A DNA stretch of 64,000 nt from Candidatus Lernaella stagnicola (GCA_030765525.1 JAVCCK010000041.1:124001-188000), one strand, 5' to 3'; numbered from the stretch's first letter, positions 8,465-17,175 are shown. Made by a program: numbers and translations. Notes: generated by a model from the sequence alone, not told the origin.

Positions 8465-9661
8465 CTACGAATCGAGCTTTTCGAGGAACGCTTCCAGGCG
8501 CGTGTCCACTTGGCCTTGCGACCACTGGCGCTCGTCGGCGATGTCGCCCTCGATCACGACGCCCGGCGCGCCGGTACGCTTGGTCAGCGCTTCTTGCAGA
8601 TCGTACTGCCCGAGCGAATAGGCCTTGCACGACCGTGCCGAGTGCATCACGAAACCGTCGCACTGAAATTTCTTCATCAGATGCTCGAGTGTGTCCAGAC
8701 GCGTCTCAAAGCCGCGGTTGATGTACGGCGCCAGATAGTTATAGGCCATAGCCTCCCACGGATCGCCCTCGGTCATGTCCTTTTCCATACCCCAACTCGC
8801 CGTGTACGTGGCGGTAACCAGCGCCGCGCCGCGTTCGGCAAGCTTTTCGGAAAGATGCTTGACCGCGTACCACATCGGGATGTTGTCAAACAGCAACCGA
8901 TGCCGTTCGCCTTCCACCGCCGCCACACCTGCCGCCTGCATTTCCTGCAATTCGGCCAGCAGCGTGCGGTAGTAATCGACGGTGCGTTGGTCGCCCCGCA
9001 AGGTGACGATTGGAGCCATTTGGAAAAAGGCGTCGAAGCTGCTCATCGGCGCGGGTTTCGAGGCGCAGAGATCCAGGCATTGCATCCACAGATCGATGGC
9101 GTCGCGGGAGAGCTCGAGGACGTGCGTAAACTTTTCTTCGTCGAAGGTCTTGCCCGACACTTCTTCGAGGACCGGCACCGCTTCCTTGAGTTGCTCGGCC
9201 ACGTATTGTATCTCGGCGTCGGTGATATCCCCCTCGATGAAGGGCATATCGACCATAATCAACGGCACGCCGAATTTCTCCGCTTGAATTTCGTACCACT
9301 TCGTGACCGTCTTGCAAATGTTGTTCGCGCACACTAGCAAGTCCGGCTCAGGCAAACCCGCAATAGGGCCGCCGTGCGTTTCGGCCGCACCCACGTCGAT
9401 GCGAAAGTAGGAACACAGGTCCGGGCTGTACCCCATTCCTTCGGCCACTGCGGCCAAACCGCCGCCCATTCGCGTGGCGCCGGCCATCGCGGCGTGGTTT
9501 TCCGGATAGATGGGGATGATGTCGAAGGCCTGCAGCAATTCGACCGGACCGCCGGAGGTAATCCACGCAACTTTCTGGTCGTTGTGCTTGGCGTTCTTGG
9601 CGGTCATATAGTACATCATCATCATGGTTTTCATCTTCTTGGTCGCTTGGATCTTCGCCAT
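8465..9661 (-). CDS. 2-hydroxyacyl-CoA dehydratase / benzoyl-CoA reductase BcrB-HgdB type subunit
   Basis: A 398-residue protein of the FldB/HgdB/BcrB family, which holds a [4Fe-4S] cluster and carries out radical dehydration of 2-hydroxyacyl-CoA or reduction of aromatic CoA thioesters. Hallmarks are VAWITSGGPVELLQAFDIIP, YSPDLCSYFRIDVGA, LVCANNICKTV with likely cluster cysteines, and near the end FVMHSARSCKAYSLGQYDLQ. It sits 9 bases after the partner subunit gene. The N-terminus has an unusual run of methionines and lysines (KKMKTMMMMYYM). The ATP-driven activator (HgdC/BcrAD) needed by this family is not in the window, so it must be encoded elsewhere if the enzyme is functional. Confidence 0.85.
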   Translation of the reverse strand: MAKIQATKKMKTMMMMYYMTAKNAKHNDQKVAWITSGGPVELLQAFDIIPIYPENHAAMAGATRMGGGLAAVAEGMGYSPDLCSYFRIDVGAAETHGGPIAGLPEPDLLVCANNICKTVTKWYEIQAEKFGVPLIMVDMPFIEGDITDAEIQYVAEQLKEAVPVLEEVSGKTFDEEKFTHVLELSRDAIDLWMQCLDLCASKPAPMSSFDAFFQMAPIVTLRGDQRTVDYYRTLLAELQEMQAAGVAAVEGERHRLLFDNIPMWYAVKHLSEKLAERGAALVTATYTASWGMEKDMTEGDPWEAMAYNYLAPYINRGFETRLDTLEHLMKKFQCDGFVMHSARSCKAYSLGQYDLQEALTKRTGAPGVVIEGDIADERQWSQGQVDTRLEAFLEKLDS

Positions 9662-9670
9662 GATCGTCTC

Positions 9671-10762
9671 CTAGCTGATTTGCTCGAGGAAAGCTTCCAC
9701 CCGCGTAGCGACGGCGCCGTCGGCGTTGGTCGTCACTTCGCGTTCAAGAAGCAGATTCGGAATGCCGGCTTCATCCAGCGCTTTTTTCACGTTCGGATAG
9801 TCGAAAGCCTCGGGGTCGCAGAACTTGATGCGCGTGAACACCACAGCATCCGCCGCCAAGTCATGCACCCGCTCGACCACCGCATCCGCGCGCCGCTGGC
9901 TGGCGAAGTGCAAACTGCTGCACGGCGGTGAATCCAACAGCCGCTGCGCTAAGGCGTCGATCGGATCGCCCGCCTCGGAGGCGTCGACGGCAAATGTCCG
10001 CCACCCGAGACCGAGATCGTCGCCCACGATGTGCGCGCCGGCATTTTCCATCATGTCGAGTACGTCAACCGGATCAGGCACCATGCCCACCAACATCAAA
10101 CACGGCCCGTCCGGCTCGGTCACTTCGATTTCCTCGGCATACTGCTCGAGTAACGCGGCGCTCTCGTCGCCGATGTCCGCCGCCGCGCCTTTGATCGCGG
10201 TGTAAATCCGCGAGACGGGCACCGAGACTTTCCCCTCGGCCAGCTTGTCTAGAATGTTGCGCACAGCCGCGCGGAAGCGATTCACAGATTGGATCGCGCT
10301 GCGCAGATCATCTTCGGTGATTTCCCGCCCGATCCAGGCTTCCAGATCCGTTTTGACGCGCCCGATTTCGTGCCGCAGAAAAGTTGCCGCGGCTTTGCTC
10401 TCCGGGTTTTGCGTCATGCGGAAATATGCTGAGAACTTGTCCGGAAAATGCCGCCGGAAAAGCCCAGCGCTGTTTTGGATCGAATCACACGTCGCACTCG
10501 GAAACACCATGCCGTCGATGTCCGCGCCGTCCGCCAGCACGGTCTCGAAATTGGCCTTCACGACGGTGCAGACAAAAGCCGGATAGTGCGCATCGGCGCG
10601 ACTCGTTTCGGTTTCGAATCCCCACCACTCGCTGGCCCGCAGACCCGCCGCCACCAGCAGTTCGTAAGGAAACCACATCGGGAATACGGCGACCAACGGC
10701 CGGTCGTCGGTTTTCTTATGCGGATTTTTCGCCATTTCGTTTAGTTTCTCGAAGGCGCTCAT
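9671..10762 (-). CDS. 2-hydroxyacyl-CoA dehydratase / benzoyl-CoA reductase second subunit
   Basis: A 363-residue protein of the same superfamily as the downstream gene but only distantly similar, as expected for the two subunits of a heterodimer. It shows PLVAVFPMWFPYELLVAAGL near the N-terminus, MVFPSATCDSIQNSAGL with a likely cluster ligand, and VVFTRIKFCDPEAFDYPNVK followed by a LLLEREVTTNADGA ending typical of the family. Expressed first, it is followed after 9 bases by the other subunit. Oxygen sensitivity of this enzyme class points to anaerobic metabolism of amino-acid derived or aromatic acyl-CoAs. Substrate is not determinable from sequence. Confidence 0.82.
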   Translation of the reverse strand: MSAFEKLNEMAKNPHKKTDDRPLVAVFPMWFPYELLVAAGLRASEWWGFETETSRADAHYPAFVCTVVKANFETVLADGADIDGMVFPSATCDSIQNSAGLFRRHFPDKFSAYFRMTQNPESKAAATFLRHEIGRVKTDLEAWIGREITEDDLRSAIQSVNRFRAAVRNILDKLAEGKVSVPVSRIYTAIKGAAADIGDESAALLEQYAEEIEVTEPDGPCLMLVGMVPDPVDVLDMMENAGAHIVGDDLGLGWRTFAVDASEAGDPIDALAQRLLDSPPCSSLHFASQRRADAVVERVHDLAADAVVFTRIKFCDPEAFDYPNVKKALDEAGIPNLLLEREVTTNADGAVATRVEAFLEQIS

Positions 10763-10842
10763 AAAGTACCTCGCAGGTTGTGGTCGCCGGGCGCCGCATT
10801 GTAGGCGTCCGGCAGGCGTCGTTCAAGTTCTCTCGAGAAAGC

Positions 10843-11667
10843 TTAGTCGGCGTCGACTTTGACGACTTTTTCGCTCCAGCGGTGCTTGTTGGGGCTGATC
10901 GTCACCAGCATGAAATGGTGGTAGCCGTACACGGGAATCAACTTGCCGCCCCCGCCGCCGGTGATGAAATAGGTCGCGTTGTCCTTATCGATGCGCTCAT
11001 ACAAATGCTCGTGGCCGCCAAGCACAACGTCCGCGCCCAGGCGTTCCAGTAGGCTCGCGATTTCCGGCTTGTCGCGCCCGTATTTGTGCGTGACGTCCCG
11101 TTCCATCGGCTTAGACCGCCACACCGGGCGATGCACGACGAAAAACAATAACGGGTCGGGCCCGGCTGCGAGTTCCGCGCGCCAGGGTTTTCCGTTCAAC
11201 CAGGCGGTTTGTTCCTCGCCAAGTTTGTAATCCGCGTATCCGTCGGCGAACTGTTCGCTGTCGAGTAACACCAGCCACAAGCCCGGTTTGGCGACCACCT
11301 GCCGCCGCGTCGTGAATCGCGTGTCGAAGCCTTCGCCCATTGTCTTGCTGTGTAAGTCGTTATTGCCGATCACGGCGTGGATCGGCGTCCCGGCCTCGGT
11401 TATCGGCTTGACCAGCTCATCGAACTCCTGCCAGCGCTCCTGGCCGCGACCGGCAATCAAGTCACCGACAATCACCACGAATTCCGGCTTCGCGGCGGCG
11501 ATCTCCCGCACGATCTTGTGGCTTACCGGCTTGTACCCCTTGCCCCCGTCCGGTTGCTGAAAATCGCCCACGACGGCGAAGGTGTAGGCGTCCGGGTCGG
11601 TGCATGAGGCGCAAAAAAACACGCATACCAACACGCAGCCAAGAAACATCGCGCGGTGCAACTTCAT
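10843..11667 (-). CDS. Calcineurin-like metallophosphoesterase lipoprotein
   Basis: Starting at ATG 11667 (MKLHRAMFLGCVLV) the protein has 274 residues with a lipobox FCASC, so it is exported and lipid-anchored. Metallophosphoesterase motifs follow: FAVVGDFQ, VVIVGDLIAG, AVIGNNDLH, FVVHRPVW and LGGHEHLYER. This resembles the purple-acid-phosphatase-like group. Two positions differ from the classical pattern (GDxH is GDFQ, GNHD is GNND), but both variants occur in active members, so activity is plausible. It is the last gene of a minus-strand operon, 2 bases after the GT2 gene. Confidence 0.82.
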   Translation of the reverse strand: MKLHRAMFLGCVLVCVFFCASCTDPDAYTFAVVGDFQQPDGGKGYKPVSHKIVREIAAAKPEFVVIVGDLIAGRGQERWQEFDELVKPITEAGTPIHAVIGNNDLHSKTMGEGFDTRFTTRRQVVAKPGLWLVLLDSEQFADGYADYKLGEEQTAWLNGKPWRAELAAGPDPLLFFVVHRPVWRSKPMERDVTHKYGRDKPEIASLLERLGADVVLGGHEHLYERIDKDNATYFITGGGGGKLIPVYGYHHFMLVTISPNKHRWSEKVVKVDAD

Positions 11668-11669
11668 GC

Positions 11670-12392
11670 TTAGTCTTCCTTTCTTTCCGGCAGTTCGCGC
11701 ATCATCGCCCGCACGCGCCAAACCTTGAAAAAACCATCCAACAATCGGCCCAGCGTCAACTCGCTTTCCCCGCGCTCGCGGTCGACGAACACGATCGGAA
11801 CCTCCACCACGCGCAGCCCGGCCCGCTTGGCCCGGCCGAACACTTCATGCACGATGCTCGGGCCCGCCGAGACCAACGTTGCCGGCGCGATGGCCTCCAA
11901 CGCGCGACGCGTGTAAGCGCGATAACCGCTGTTGCAGTCACGTATCGGCAGCCCCAAAATCGTGCGGGCGTACCAAGCCGAAAACTTCGTGAGTCCCTCA
12001 CGCAAGCGCCCGCGGCCCACATCCTGACCGCCCGGAACGAGCCGGCTACCCACCACGATATCCGCGCCCTTTTCCAGCGCGGCAAGCAGGTCGGGAATAA
12101 ATTTAGGATGATGTGAAAAATCGGCGTCCATCTCGATAACGCGGTCGGCGCCCCACTCCAGTGCCGCCGTGAAAGCTTCCGCCCCGGCGTATCCGCGCCC
12201 CTTTTTCTCCATGCGCCTAAGCAGCCGCACGCCCTCATCAGTCGCCGCCAGGGCTTCGACCAACTTCCACGTGCCGTCCGGGCTGTTGTCGTCAGCCACG
12301 AGCACTTCGGCGTCCAGCGCCCGCAGTTCCCGAATTAGATCCTCGATATTCTCCGCTTCGTTGTAAGTCGGCAGCGTAACGATGGTTCGCAT
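11670..12392 (-). CDS. Family 2 glycosyltransferase, polyprenol monophosphomannose synthase type (Dpm1-like)
   Basis: A 240-residue soluble GT-A transferase. It opens MRTIVTLPTYNEAENIEDLI, has VLVADDNSPDGTW, and its metal-binding DxD lies in IEMDADFSHHP. The later LPIRDCNSGYRAYTRRAL is typical of dolichol/polyprenol phosphate mannosyl- or glucosyltransferases lacking membrane helices. It would charge undecaprenyl phosphate with a sugar for later transfer by a GT39/GT-C enzyme; a GT39-like gene lies at 29.9 kb. The start directly abuts the stop of the GT9 gene, so they are one operon. Confidence 0.9.
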   Translation of the reverse strand: MRTIVTLPTYNEAENIEDLIRELRALDAEVLVADDNSPDGTWKLVEALAATDEGVRLLRRMEKKGRGYAGAEAFTAALEWGADRVIEMDADFSHHPKFIPDLLAALEKGADIVVGSRLVPGGQDVGRGRLREGLTKFSAWYARTILGLPIRDCNSGYRAYTRRALEAIAPATLVSAGPSIVHEVFGRAKRAGLRVVEVPIVFVDRERGESELTLGRLLDGFFKVWRVRAMMRELPERKED

Positions 12393-13520
12393 CTATTTTC
12401 CCAGTTGACGGAGGCACGCGGCCTCCACTTCGTCCACGGTGATGTCCTGAATGACGCTCGACTCTTCGTCGGCCTGTCCCATGATCCCCGGCCCGAAAGG
12501 CTCGCGCCACAGCTTTTCGCCCCACGTGCCCATATCGACTTCCTGCGGCGGCGTCGGCCCGAATAGCGCCACCGTTTTCACTTTCGAGGCGAGGCCGACG
12601 TGCAGGGCCATCGTATCGCCGGTTACCAGCAGGTCGAGCCGCCCGACCATCGCCGCGAAATGCCGCAGCGGATTATCAGTTCCCAATTCGACGACGCTTC
12701 CGCTCAGTTGATCGGCGATCCACTGATTACGCTCGACTTCTTCCGGGCCGCCAAGCAGCACAACGGTCCCGCCGGTTGCCGCGTGTAGTCGCTTGCCCAA
12801 TTCCGCGAAGTTCGCCGCGCGCCAACGCTTGCCGGGAAACACCTTGCCCGCGCCGGTGTTCAACCCGATCAGCGGCCGCTTCGTCGCACCCAGTTCGGCA
12901 AGCTGTCGATCCGCCGCCGTCCACTCATCATCCGTGAACCGCAGCACGTAGAGTTCACTCGCGCTGGGTAGCTTCACCATCTCGTGCACGATTTGCTGGT
13001 AGCTTTTTTCGTTGCGGCGAAACTTGTACATGTCGCTGATGCCCATCAGCACCGCATCGTCCGAAGCGTCGTCGATCGGGTGCAAGCTGCCTTCTTCGCC
13101 CATCGTGAAACCGCGCTTTTTCGCGGCCTGACATTGCGCCATCAGGCCGATCGCCCGTGGCTCCTTGTCGAGGCACAGCGCCAAGTCAAAACGCTCCACA
13201 CCCACGCGGATGAGCGTCTCGATGTCCACCGTCCAGATGCGGTGGATGTACGGATTGCTTTCCAGCAGCGGCGCGCTGGGCGCGTCGACAATCCACGTCA
13301 CGTGTGTCGTGTTGTGTTTCTTGCCCAGTTCCTGCGCGAGACTCGGCAGCAGGCTGGTCGTGCGCAGTACGTCGCCCATCGCTCCGAGTTTGATGATCAG
13401 CACGCGAAAGCCCATCGGGTGGTAGTGCAGGCAGTACGGGCAATTCAGTCGGAACTTGCAGGGCTTGTCGCCCCGGAAGTGAATGCAGTCGTAATGGATT
13501 TCGTCGCCGATCCAACCCAT
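12393..13520 (-). CDS. Family 9 glycosyltransferase (ADP-heptose:LPS heptosyltransferase-like) with N-terminal cysteine cluster
   Basis: A 375-residue GT-B enzyme. The core begins at about residue 36 (GFRVLIIKLGAMGDVLRTTS) and continues with IGLNTGAGKVFPGKRW, VVLLGGPEEVERN and DLLVTGDTMALHVGLASKVK, the nucleotide-sugar binding half. These enzymes add heptose or related sugars to lipid A core. The first 35 residues carry four cysteines (C12, C21, C27, C30) in an arrangement like a small metal site, so the distal ATG at 13520 is kept as start. It leads a three-gene operon with the GT2 and metallophosphoesterase genes. Confidence 0.88.
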   Translation of the reverse strand: MGWIGDEIHYDCIHFRGDKPCKFRLNCPYCLHYHPMGFRVLIIKLGAMGDVLRTTSLLPSLAQELGKKHNTTHVTWIVDAPSAPLLESNPYIHRIWTVDIETLIRVGVERFDLALCLDKEPRAIGLMAQCQAAKKRGFTMGEEGSLHPIDDASDDAVLMGISDMYKFRRNEKSYQQIVHEMVKLPSASELYVLRFTDDEWTAADRQLAELGATKRPLIGLNTGAGKVFPGKRWRAANFAELGKRLHAATGGTVVLLGGPEEVERNQWIADQLSGSVVELGTDNPLRHFAAMVGRLDLLVTGDTMALHVGLASKVKTVALFGPTPPQEVDMGTWGEKLWREPFGPGIMGQADEESSVIQDITVDEVEAACLRQLGK

Positions 13521-13658
13521 GTGCGCCCCCGGGTGTTTGCTCGGCTCGTTGTAGCAAAAAGCGGCTGTGGCGTCTACGTTGCGACCGGCCGGAAGCTGAA
13601 CGGGTTGTTTTACCTTTAGTCAGGAAGTATTTTGTCTCGGCCCGAAAGGAGAACGAAG

Positions 13659-13937
13659 TTGGCCCGTGTCTGTCCCCAGTGTCGTCGCATGGTCGGCGAC
13701 GACGAAGACAACTGCCGTCAATGCGGTGCCCCCACCGTAACGCCCGACCAGTGGCGCGCCATGCGGTATGCCGCTCCCAGCCGCCCGCCGGGTCCCCCTG
13801 CGCCCCAACCGAAAAAACCGCCCGAACAGACTCCGGAACAAGTCGAGCAATGGGCGAAAATCGGCATGGGGGGCATCTTCGCGTTCTTCCTGTTTTTTGT
13901 CGTCTTTCTAGTCGCCTACGCCATCAAAGCCTTTTAG
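13659..13937 (+). CDS. Small zinc-ribbon membrane protein with TTG start
   Basis: The best start is the TTG at 13659, 7 bases behind AAAGGAG (13645-13651); this gives 92 residues. Residues 5-22 form a double-CxxC zinc ribbon (CPQCRRMVGDDEDNCRQCG). A Pro-rich linker and one C-terminal transmembrane helix (IFAFFLFFVVFLVAYAI) follow. Such proteins are short tail-anchored adaptors of unknown role. It stands alone, divergent from the GT9 operon and upstream of flgB. Confidence 0.7.
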   Translation: MARVCPQCRRMVGDDEDNCRQCGAPTVTPDQWRAMRYAAPSRPPGPPAPQPKKPPEQTPEQVEQWAKIGMGGIFAFFLFFVVFLVAYAIKAF

Positions 13938-14051
13938 ATCGGCAAAAAGGTTCGTCAAGCGCTTGACACGGGCGGTCAAATCTTCCGCTTCCGAATTTTT
14001 CCAATGCAGATAATCATCTAAAATCAGAGGGATTTCCGGCTCCGTGCCGGT

Positions 14052-14067
14052 TGGCACTCCGCTTGCT
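14052..14067 (+). promoter_or_regulatory. Sigma-54 (RpoN) promoter of flgB
   Basis: TGGCAC (14052-14057), five bases, then TTGCT (14063-14067): the invariant GG and GC are 12 bases apart as the -24/-12 rule requires. It is an essentially perfect RpoN promoter. Transcription would start about 15 bases before the flgB ATG, close to the ribosome site. Sigma-54 control of basal-body genes is well known from several flagellated bacteria. Confidence 0.85.
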
Positions 14068-14092
14068 AAGAAAGAGTGCGGAGGAATGTACG

Positions 14093-14515
14093 ATGGGTAT
14101 CGAGAGTTTCTTGTTCAGCGATCCGACTTCCGCGCTGCTTAAACGCAGCTTGGACATCCATTCGCATCGCGTCGACTTGATCGCCGGCAACCTGGCCAAC
14201 GCCGACACGCCCGGCTACAAAGCGCGCGACCTGGATTTTCGCGCCGCCCTGCAAGACGCAGCCGAGCAGACCACGATGAACCCGGGGCATCTTGCCCGCA
14301 CGCATCCGCAACACCTCGACCGCGGCGACCTCGCGATGGAAATCGAAGAGCAGGATCAAGCCGAAGACGGCAGCATCCGGGTCGACGGCAACACCGTCAA
14401 TACCGACAAAGAACTGCAAAAAATGGCGGAATCCCAACTCATGTACAACGCCACCATCACCGCCCTCGCCCGCAAAATGAAGATGATCAACCAAGCCCTC
14501 GCCGGGAAGATTTAA
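14093..14515 (+). CDS. flgB: Flagellar basal-body rod protein FlgB
   Basis: A 140-residue proximal rod protein starting at ATG 14093 with GGAGGA just upstream. The rod/hook N-terminal signature is present: RSLDIHSHRVDLIAGNLANA followed by DTPGYKARDLDF. The C-terminal helix (ELQKMAESQLMYNATITALA) that packs in the rod is also intact, so the gene looks functional. FlgB forms the cell-proximal rod of the flagellum. Normally flgC, fliE and fliF follow at once; here an AT-rich two-gene island follows, so the operon is interrupted or the other genes lie elsewhere. Confidence 0.95.
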   Translation: MGIESFLFSDPTSALLKRSLDIHSHRVDLIAGNLANADTPGYKARDLDFRAALQDAAEQTTMNPGHLARTHPQHLDRGDLAMEIEEQDQAEDGSIRVDGNTVNTDKELQKMAESQLMYNATITALARKMKMINQALAGKI

Positions 14516-14822
14516 GCGCTCACGATCGTGTTAGAAGCTTGAAATCGCGCTCCGAAATGCGACGCGTAGCGACGACGAACCAACCCCAAGACGTGCTTGG
14601 TGCTCGGGTCTTGAACGCATCCAAACGGCTTCGACATATTGTATTAAAGATAACCATGAAGCCCAAGTCACGATAAGGAAATAAACCTTTTCAAAAGAGC
14701 TATTATCTGCTAATTAATCTATATAATTGATGATCTTATTTAGGCGTGCAAGCAACGCGAACATTTTCAACAGTCAATTGTCAATTTGAATCGAAAAAAC
14801 CACAAGTGAGTAGAATGGCCCT
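14516..14822. other. AT-rich junction between flgB and the HEPN/ATPase island
   Basis: About 300 bases without a gene. The first 120 still have the GC-rich composition of the chromosome; from about 14640 on the DNA becomes clearly AT-rich (for example runs around 14690-14740). I see no tRNA, integrase, or convincing attachment repeat. The change marks the probable left edge of acquired DNA, and the promoter of the two island genes should lie here. Confidence 0.5.
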
Positions 14823-15578
14823 TTGCCGAATCAGAAGCAAAAAGGAAAAAACGACACAATAATGAAAAAATATCTGCTGTTGCACAAAAAGTGCGGTGAA
14901 ATCGTAGCGGAATCTGTATCAAAAGACTATTCTCAGCTTCATGGTCAAACCAACCTTTTCTTATGTGAACTGGAATCTTGGATTGAAATCATAAAACCAA
15001 GTCGAGAGCACCATTTGCTTTTCTTGGCTGCGCAAGAATACCAATATGCGGCACTCGCTCTCACTCAGGGTTTATATCGCCAAGCCTTCAAAGGGTTAAG
15101 GCTTGTTTTAGAATTGTGTCTTCAAGCTTTGTTTCTTTCAACGAATCAGTTAATGTTGCGGGAGTGGTTTGAAAATCGGAAGGACACTATATGGAGCGAG
15201 ATTACCGATGATACAAACGGTGTCTTATCTGTGCGTTTTGCCAAAGCTTTTTTCCCCACACTGGAACAGCACGTATGCCAATTTAGAAAAAATGCGCGGA
15301 AAAACTATCGCAAGTGCTCCGAATATGTTCACGGGAACATAAAAACGCTTCAGGATCTTCCTGACACCTTAGCTTTTAACGCACAATTATTCAAATCCTG
15401 GCATGAAACGGCAAACGAGGTCGCTTTGGTTGTTTCCTTCTCACTTGCACTCCGATATCTAAAGGAGTTTGACTCTAAGGAACTCAATATAATCGAAAGC
15501 AAGCTTCTTGACCGGTTAGGGCATATTGAAGCAATACGTTTAGTTTTCGACGAACCGCAGGGTGGTTTAAATGACTGA
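14823..15578 (+). CDS. HEPN-like all-helical protein, first gene of the island
   Basis: A 251-residue protein; the frame opens at a TTG (14823), while the ATG at 14862 is the alternative start, with AAAAGGA at a rather long distance. It is predicted helical throughout. The central segment LTQGLYRQAFKGLRLVLEL and the motif NYRKCSEYVHGN, an R-x6-H (R163, H170), are the two features of HEPN-type proteins, many of which are metal-independent RNases in toxin and defence systems. No other domain is seen. It overlaps the ATPase gene by 8 bases, so the two are translationally coupled and probably act as a pair. Base and codon use are much more AT-rich than in neighbouring genes, which indicates transfer. 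The HEPN label is an inference from motif and helical pattern. Confidence 0.55.
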   Translation: MPNQKQKGKNDTIMKKYLLLHKKCGEIVAESVSKDYSQLHGQTNLFLCELESWIEIIKPSREHHLLFLAAQEYQYAALALTQGLYRQAFKGLRLVLELCLQALFLSTNQLMLREWFENRKDTIWSEITDDTNGVLSVRFAKAFFPTLEQHVCQFRKNARKNYRKCSEYVHGNIKTLQDLPDTLAFNAQLFKSWHETANEVALVVSFSLALRYLKEFDSKELNIIESKLLDRLGHIEAIRLVFDEPQGGLND

Positions 15579-17175
15579 TTTTCGCATTAGAACGGAAGAT
15601 ATACGAACGGAAGATATTCTGGGACTGTATGTCGAAACCGAGCGCGATAGAGAAATTGTAGAATCTCTAAAAGGGTTGACTCCCATAATTATTGAAGGCA
15701 GTCGCGGTACCGGAAAATCTTTCCTTCTGCGAGTTGCCGAAGCGCAAATGCTTCGAGATCTTGAAACAGAAAGAGCCCTCCCTGTCTATGTTTCGTTTGT
15801 GAAAAGCTCGCTTATACACACAAGTGATGTCCGGCAATTTCAACATTGGATGCTTGCCCGAATTTGCGACCGAGTGGGTCGTGTACTGAACAAAAATGGC
15901 TTGCAGACAGATGCCATTAGGTCGAGTATATCGATTCTTACAGGCGGCGAAGGTGAACAATCTCGAATGCAGAAAATAGTTGCCCAATATGAAGAATCTT
16001 ATAAAAACCCCGGAACCGATGTAGATACTTCCTCGATACCGGATGTTCAGGACTTCAAAGACGCAATTCAGGACATATGCGATGAAATCGGCATAAAACG
16101 CATCGTTCTCATGTTTGATGAGGCTGCACATATTCTAAGTCCGGAACAACAAAGACAGTTTTTCACTCTCTTCAGGGATCTTCGATCCCCTTATTTGAAC
16201 TGTAATGCCGCCGTTTATCCCGGTGTCACAATGTATGGGCAGTCTTTTCAAAGCGCTCACGATGCGAGAATTGTAGTGCTAAATCGGGACATACTCGACG
16301 ATGAATATATCGTAAGTATGAGGGAAATTGTGTCTAAACAGGCCGATGAGTCTTTGATGAGGCGTATTGAGAAACATTCGGAAAATTTTTGCGCACTTGC
16401 GTACGCGGTAACAGGAAACCCGCGACTTTTGCTGAAGACCGTCGGATTAGCTAGTCAACTCAGTACTTCGAAAGTAACCAACGTAATAAAAAATTTCTAC
16501 CGAACGAAAGTGTGGGCTGAGCATTCAGAGTTGGCGGAAAGATACGCTGGCCATCGTGATCTTGTTGATTGGGGCCGTACTTTCATCGAGCAAATAGTAA
16601 TACCTGACACTCGAGCGAGAAATACTCAATGGCTTGAGGAACAAAGACAAGAAAGTACCTGCTTTTTCTGGATACATCGTGATGCACCGGAGGCCGTAAA
16701 AGAAGCCTTGAGGCTTTTAGCTTATACAGGGATTGTGATGAAAGGCGATTCTGGTATAGTTGCGACGAGAGCGGCAGTGGGCACGAGATACACTATTAAT
16801 CTAGGATGTTTGGCGGCGCCAGATCCACATCCTATCAAAACGCTTACCGCTATCAGAAGCCATCTCGCAATCAAGAGGTTTACGGAATACGGCTTCAACT
16901 ATTCGCGTTTCAGAGAACTTGCGGATTCTATCGGTTCTTTTCAAGAGCCAGATATGTTAAGAATAATAACAACTCAACTCGAAAAGCCTATTGATGTTCT
17001 TGAAATAACTGGCTTCCAGAAAAGCGCATTGTCCAAGCTAAAAATCGACACCATTAGAAAAGCTCTCACAGCGAGCGAGGCGGAATTTCGACAAGCACAT
17101 TATATTGGAGGAATTCGATCGCGGCGCATAAAGAATGCGGTTTTTGCTTCCGTTTTTGAATATTTATCCGGCTAG
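15571..17175 (+). CDS. ORC/CDC6-type P-loop ATPase, second gene of the island
   Basis: A 534-residue ATPase starting at the ATG overlapping the previous stop. The Walker A motif is EGSRGTGKS (42-50), Walker B is IVLMFDEAAH (D183, E184), and CNAAVYPG (211-218) fits sensor 1. The N-terminal RTEDILGLYVETERDREIV precedes the P-loop as in ORC-CDC6 family AAA ATPases, and the C-terminal part looks like winged-helix and further helical DNA- or partner-binding domains. The first residues contain a doubled IRTED, encoded by a short tandem duplication (about 15591-15618). Members of this group occur in accessory islands next to small helical proteins; none is characterised to my knowledge. The gene shares the island's AT-rich composition. 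Confidence 0.75.
   Translation: MTDFRIRTEDIRTEDILGLYVETERDREIVESLKGLTPIIIEGSRGTGKSFLLRVAEAQMLRDLETERALPVYVSFVKSSLIHTSDVRQFQHWMLARICDRVGRVLNKNGLQTDAIRSSISILTGGEGEQSRMQKIVAQYEESYKNPGTDVDTSSIPDVQDFKDAIQDICDEIGIKRIVLMFDEAAHILSPEQQRQFFTLFRDLRSPYLNCNAAVYPGVTMYGQSFQSAHDARIVVLNRDILDDEYIVSMREIVSKQADESLMRRIEKHSENFCALAYAVTGNPRLLLKTVGLASQLSTSKVTNVIKNFYRTKVWAEHSELAERYAGHRDLVDWGRTFIEQIVIPDTRARNTQWLEEQRQESTCFFWIHRDAPEAVKEALRLLAYTGIVMKGDSGIVATRAAVGTRYTINLGCLAAPDPHPIKTLTAIRSHLAIKRFTEYGFNYSRFRELADSIGSFQEPDMLRIITTQLEKPIDVLEITGFQKSALSKLKIDTIRKALTASEAEFRQAHYIGGIRSRRIKNAVFASVFEYLSG

Noticed and set aside
15667-16131. Minus-strand open frame inside the ATPase gene
   Set aside because: Antisense to the P-loop and Walker B region of an intact ATPase; no domain in its translation.
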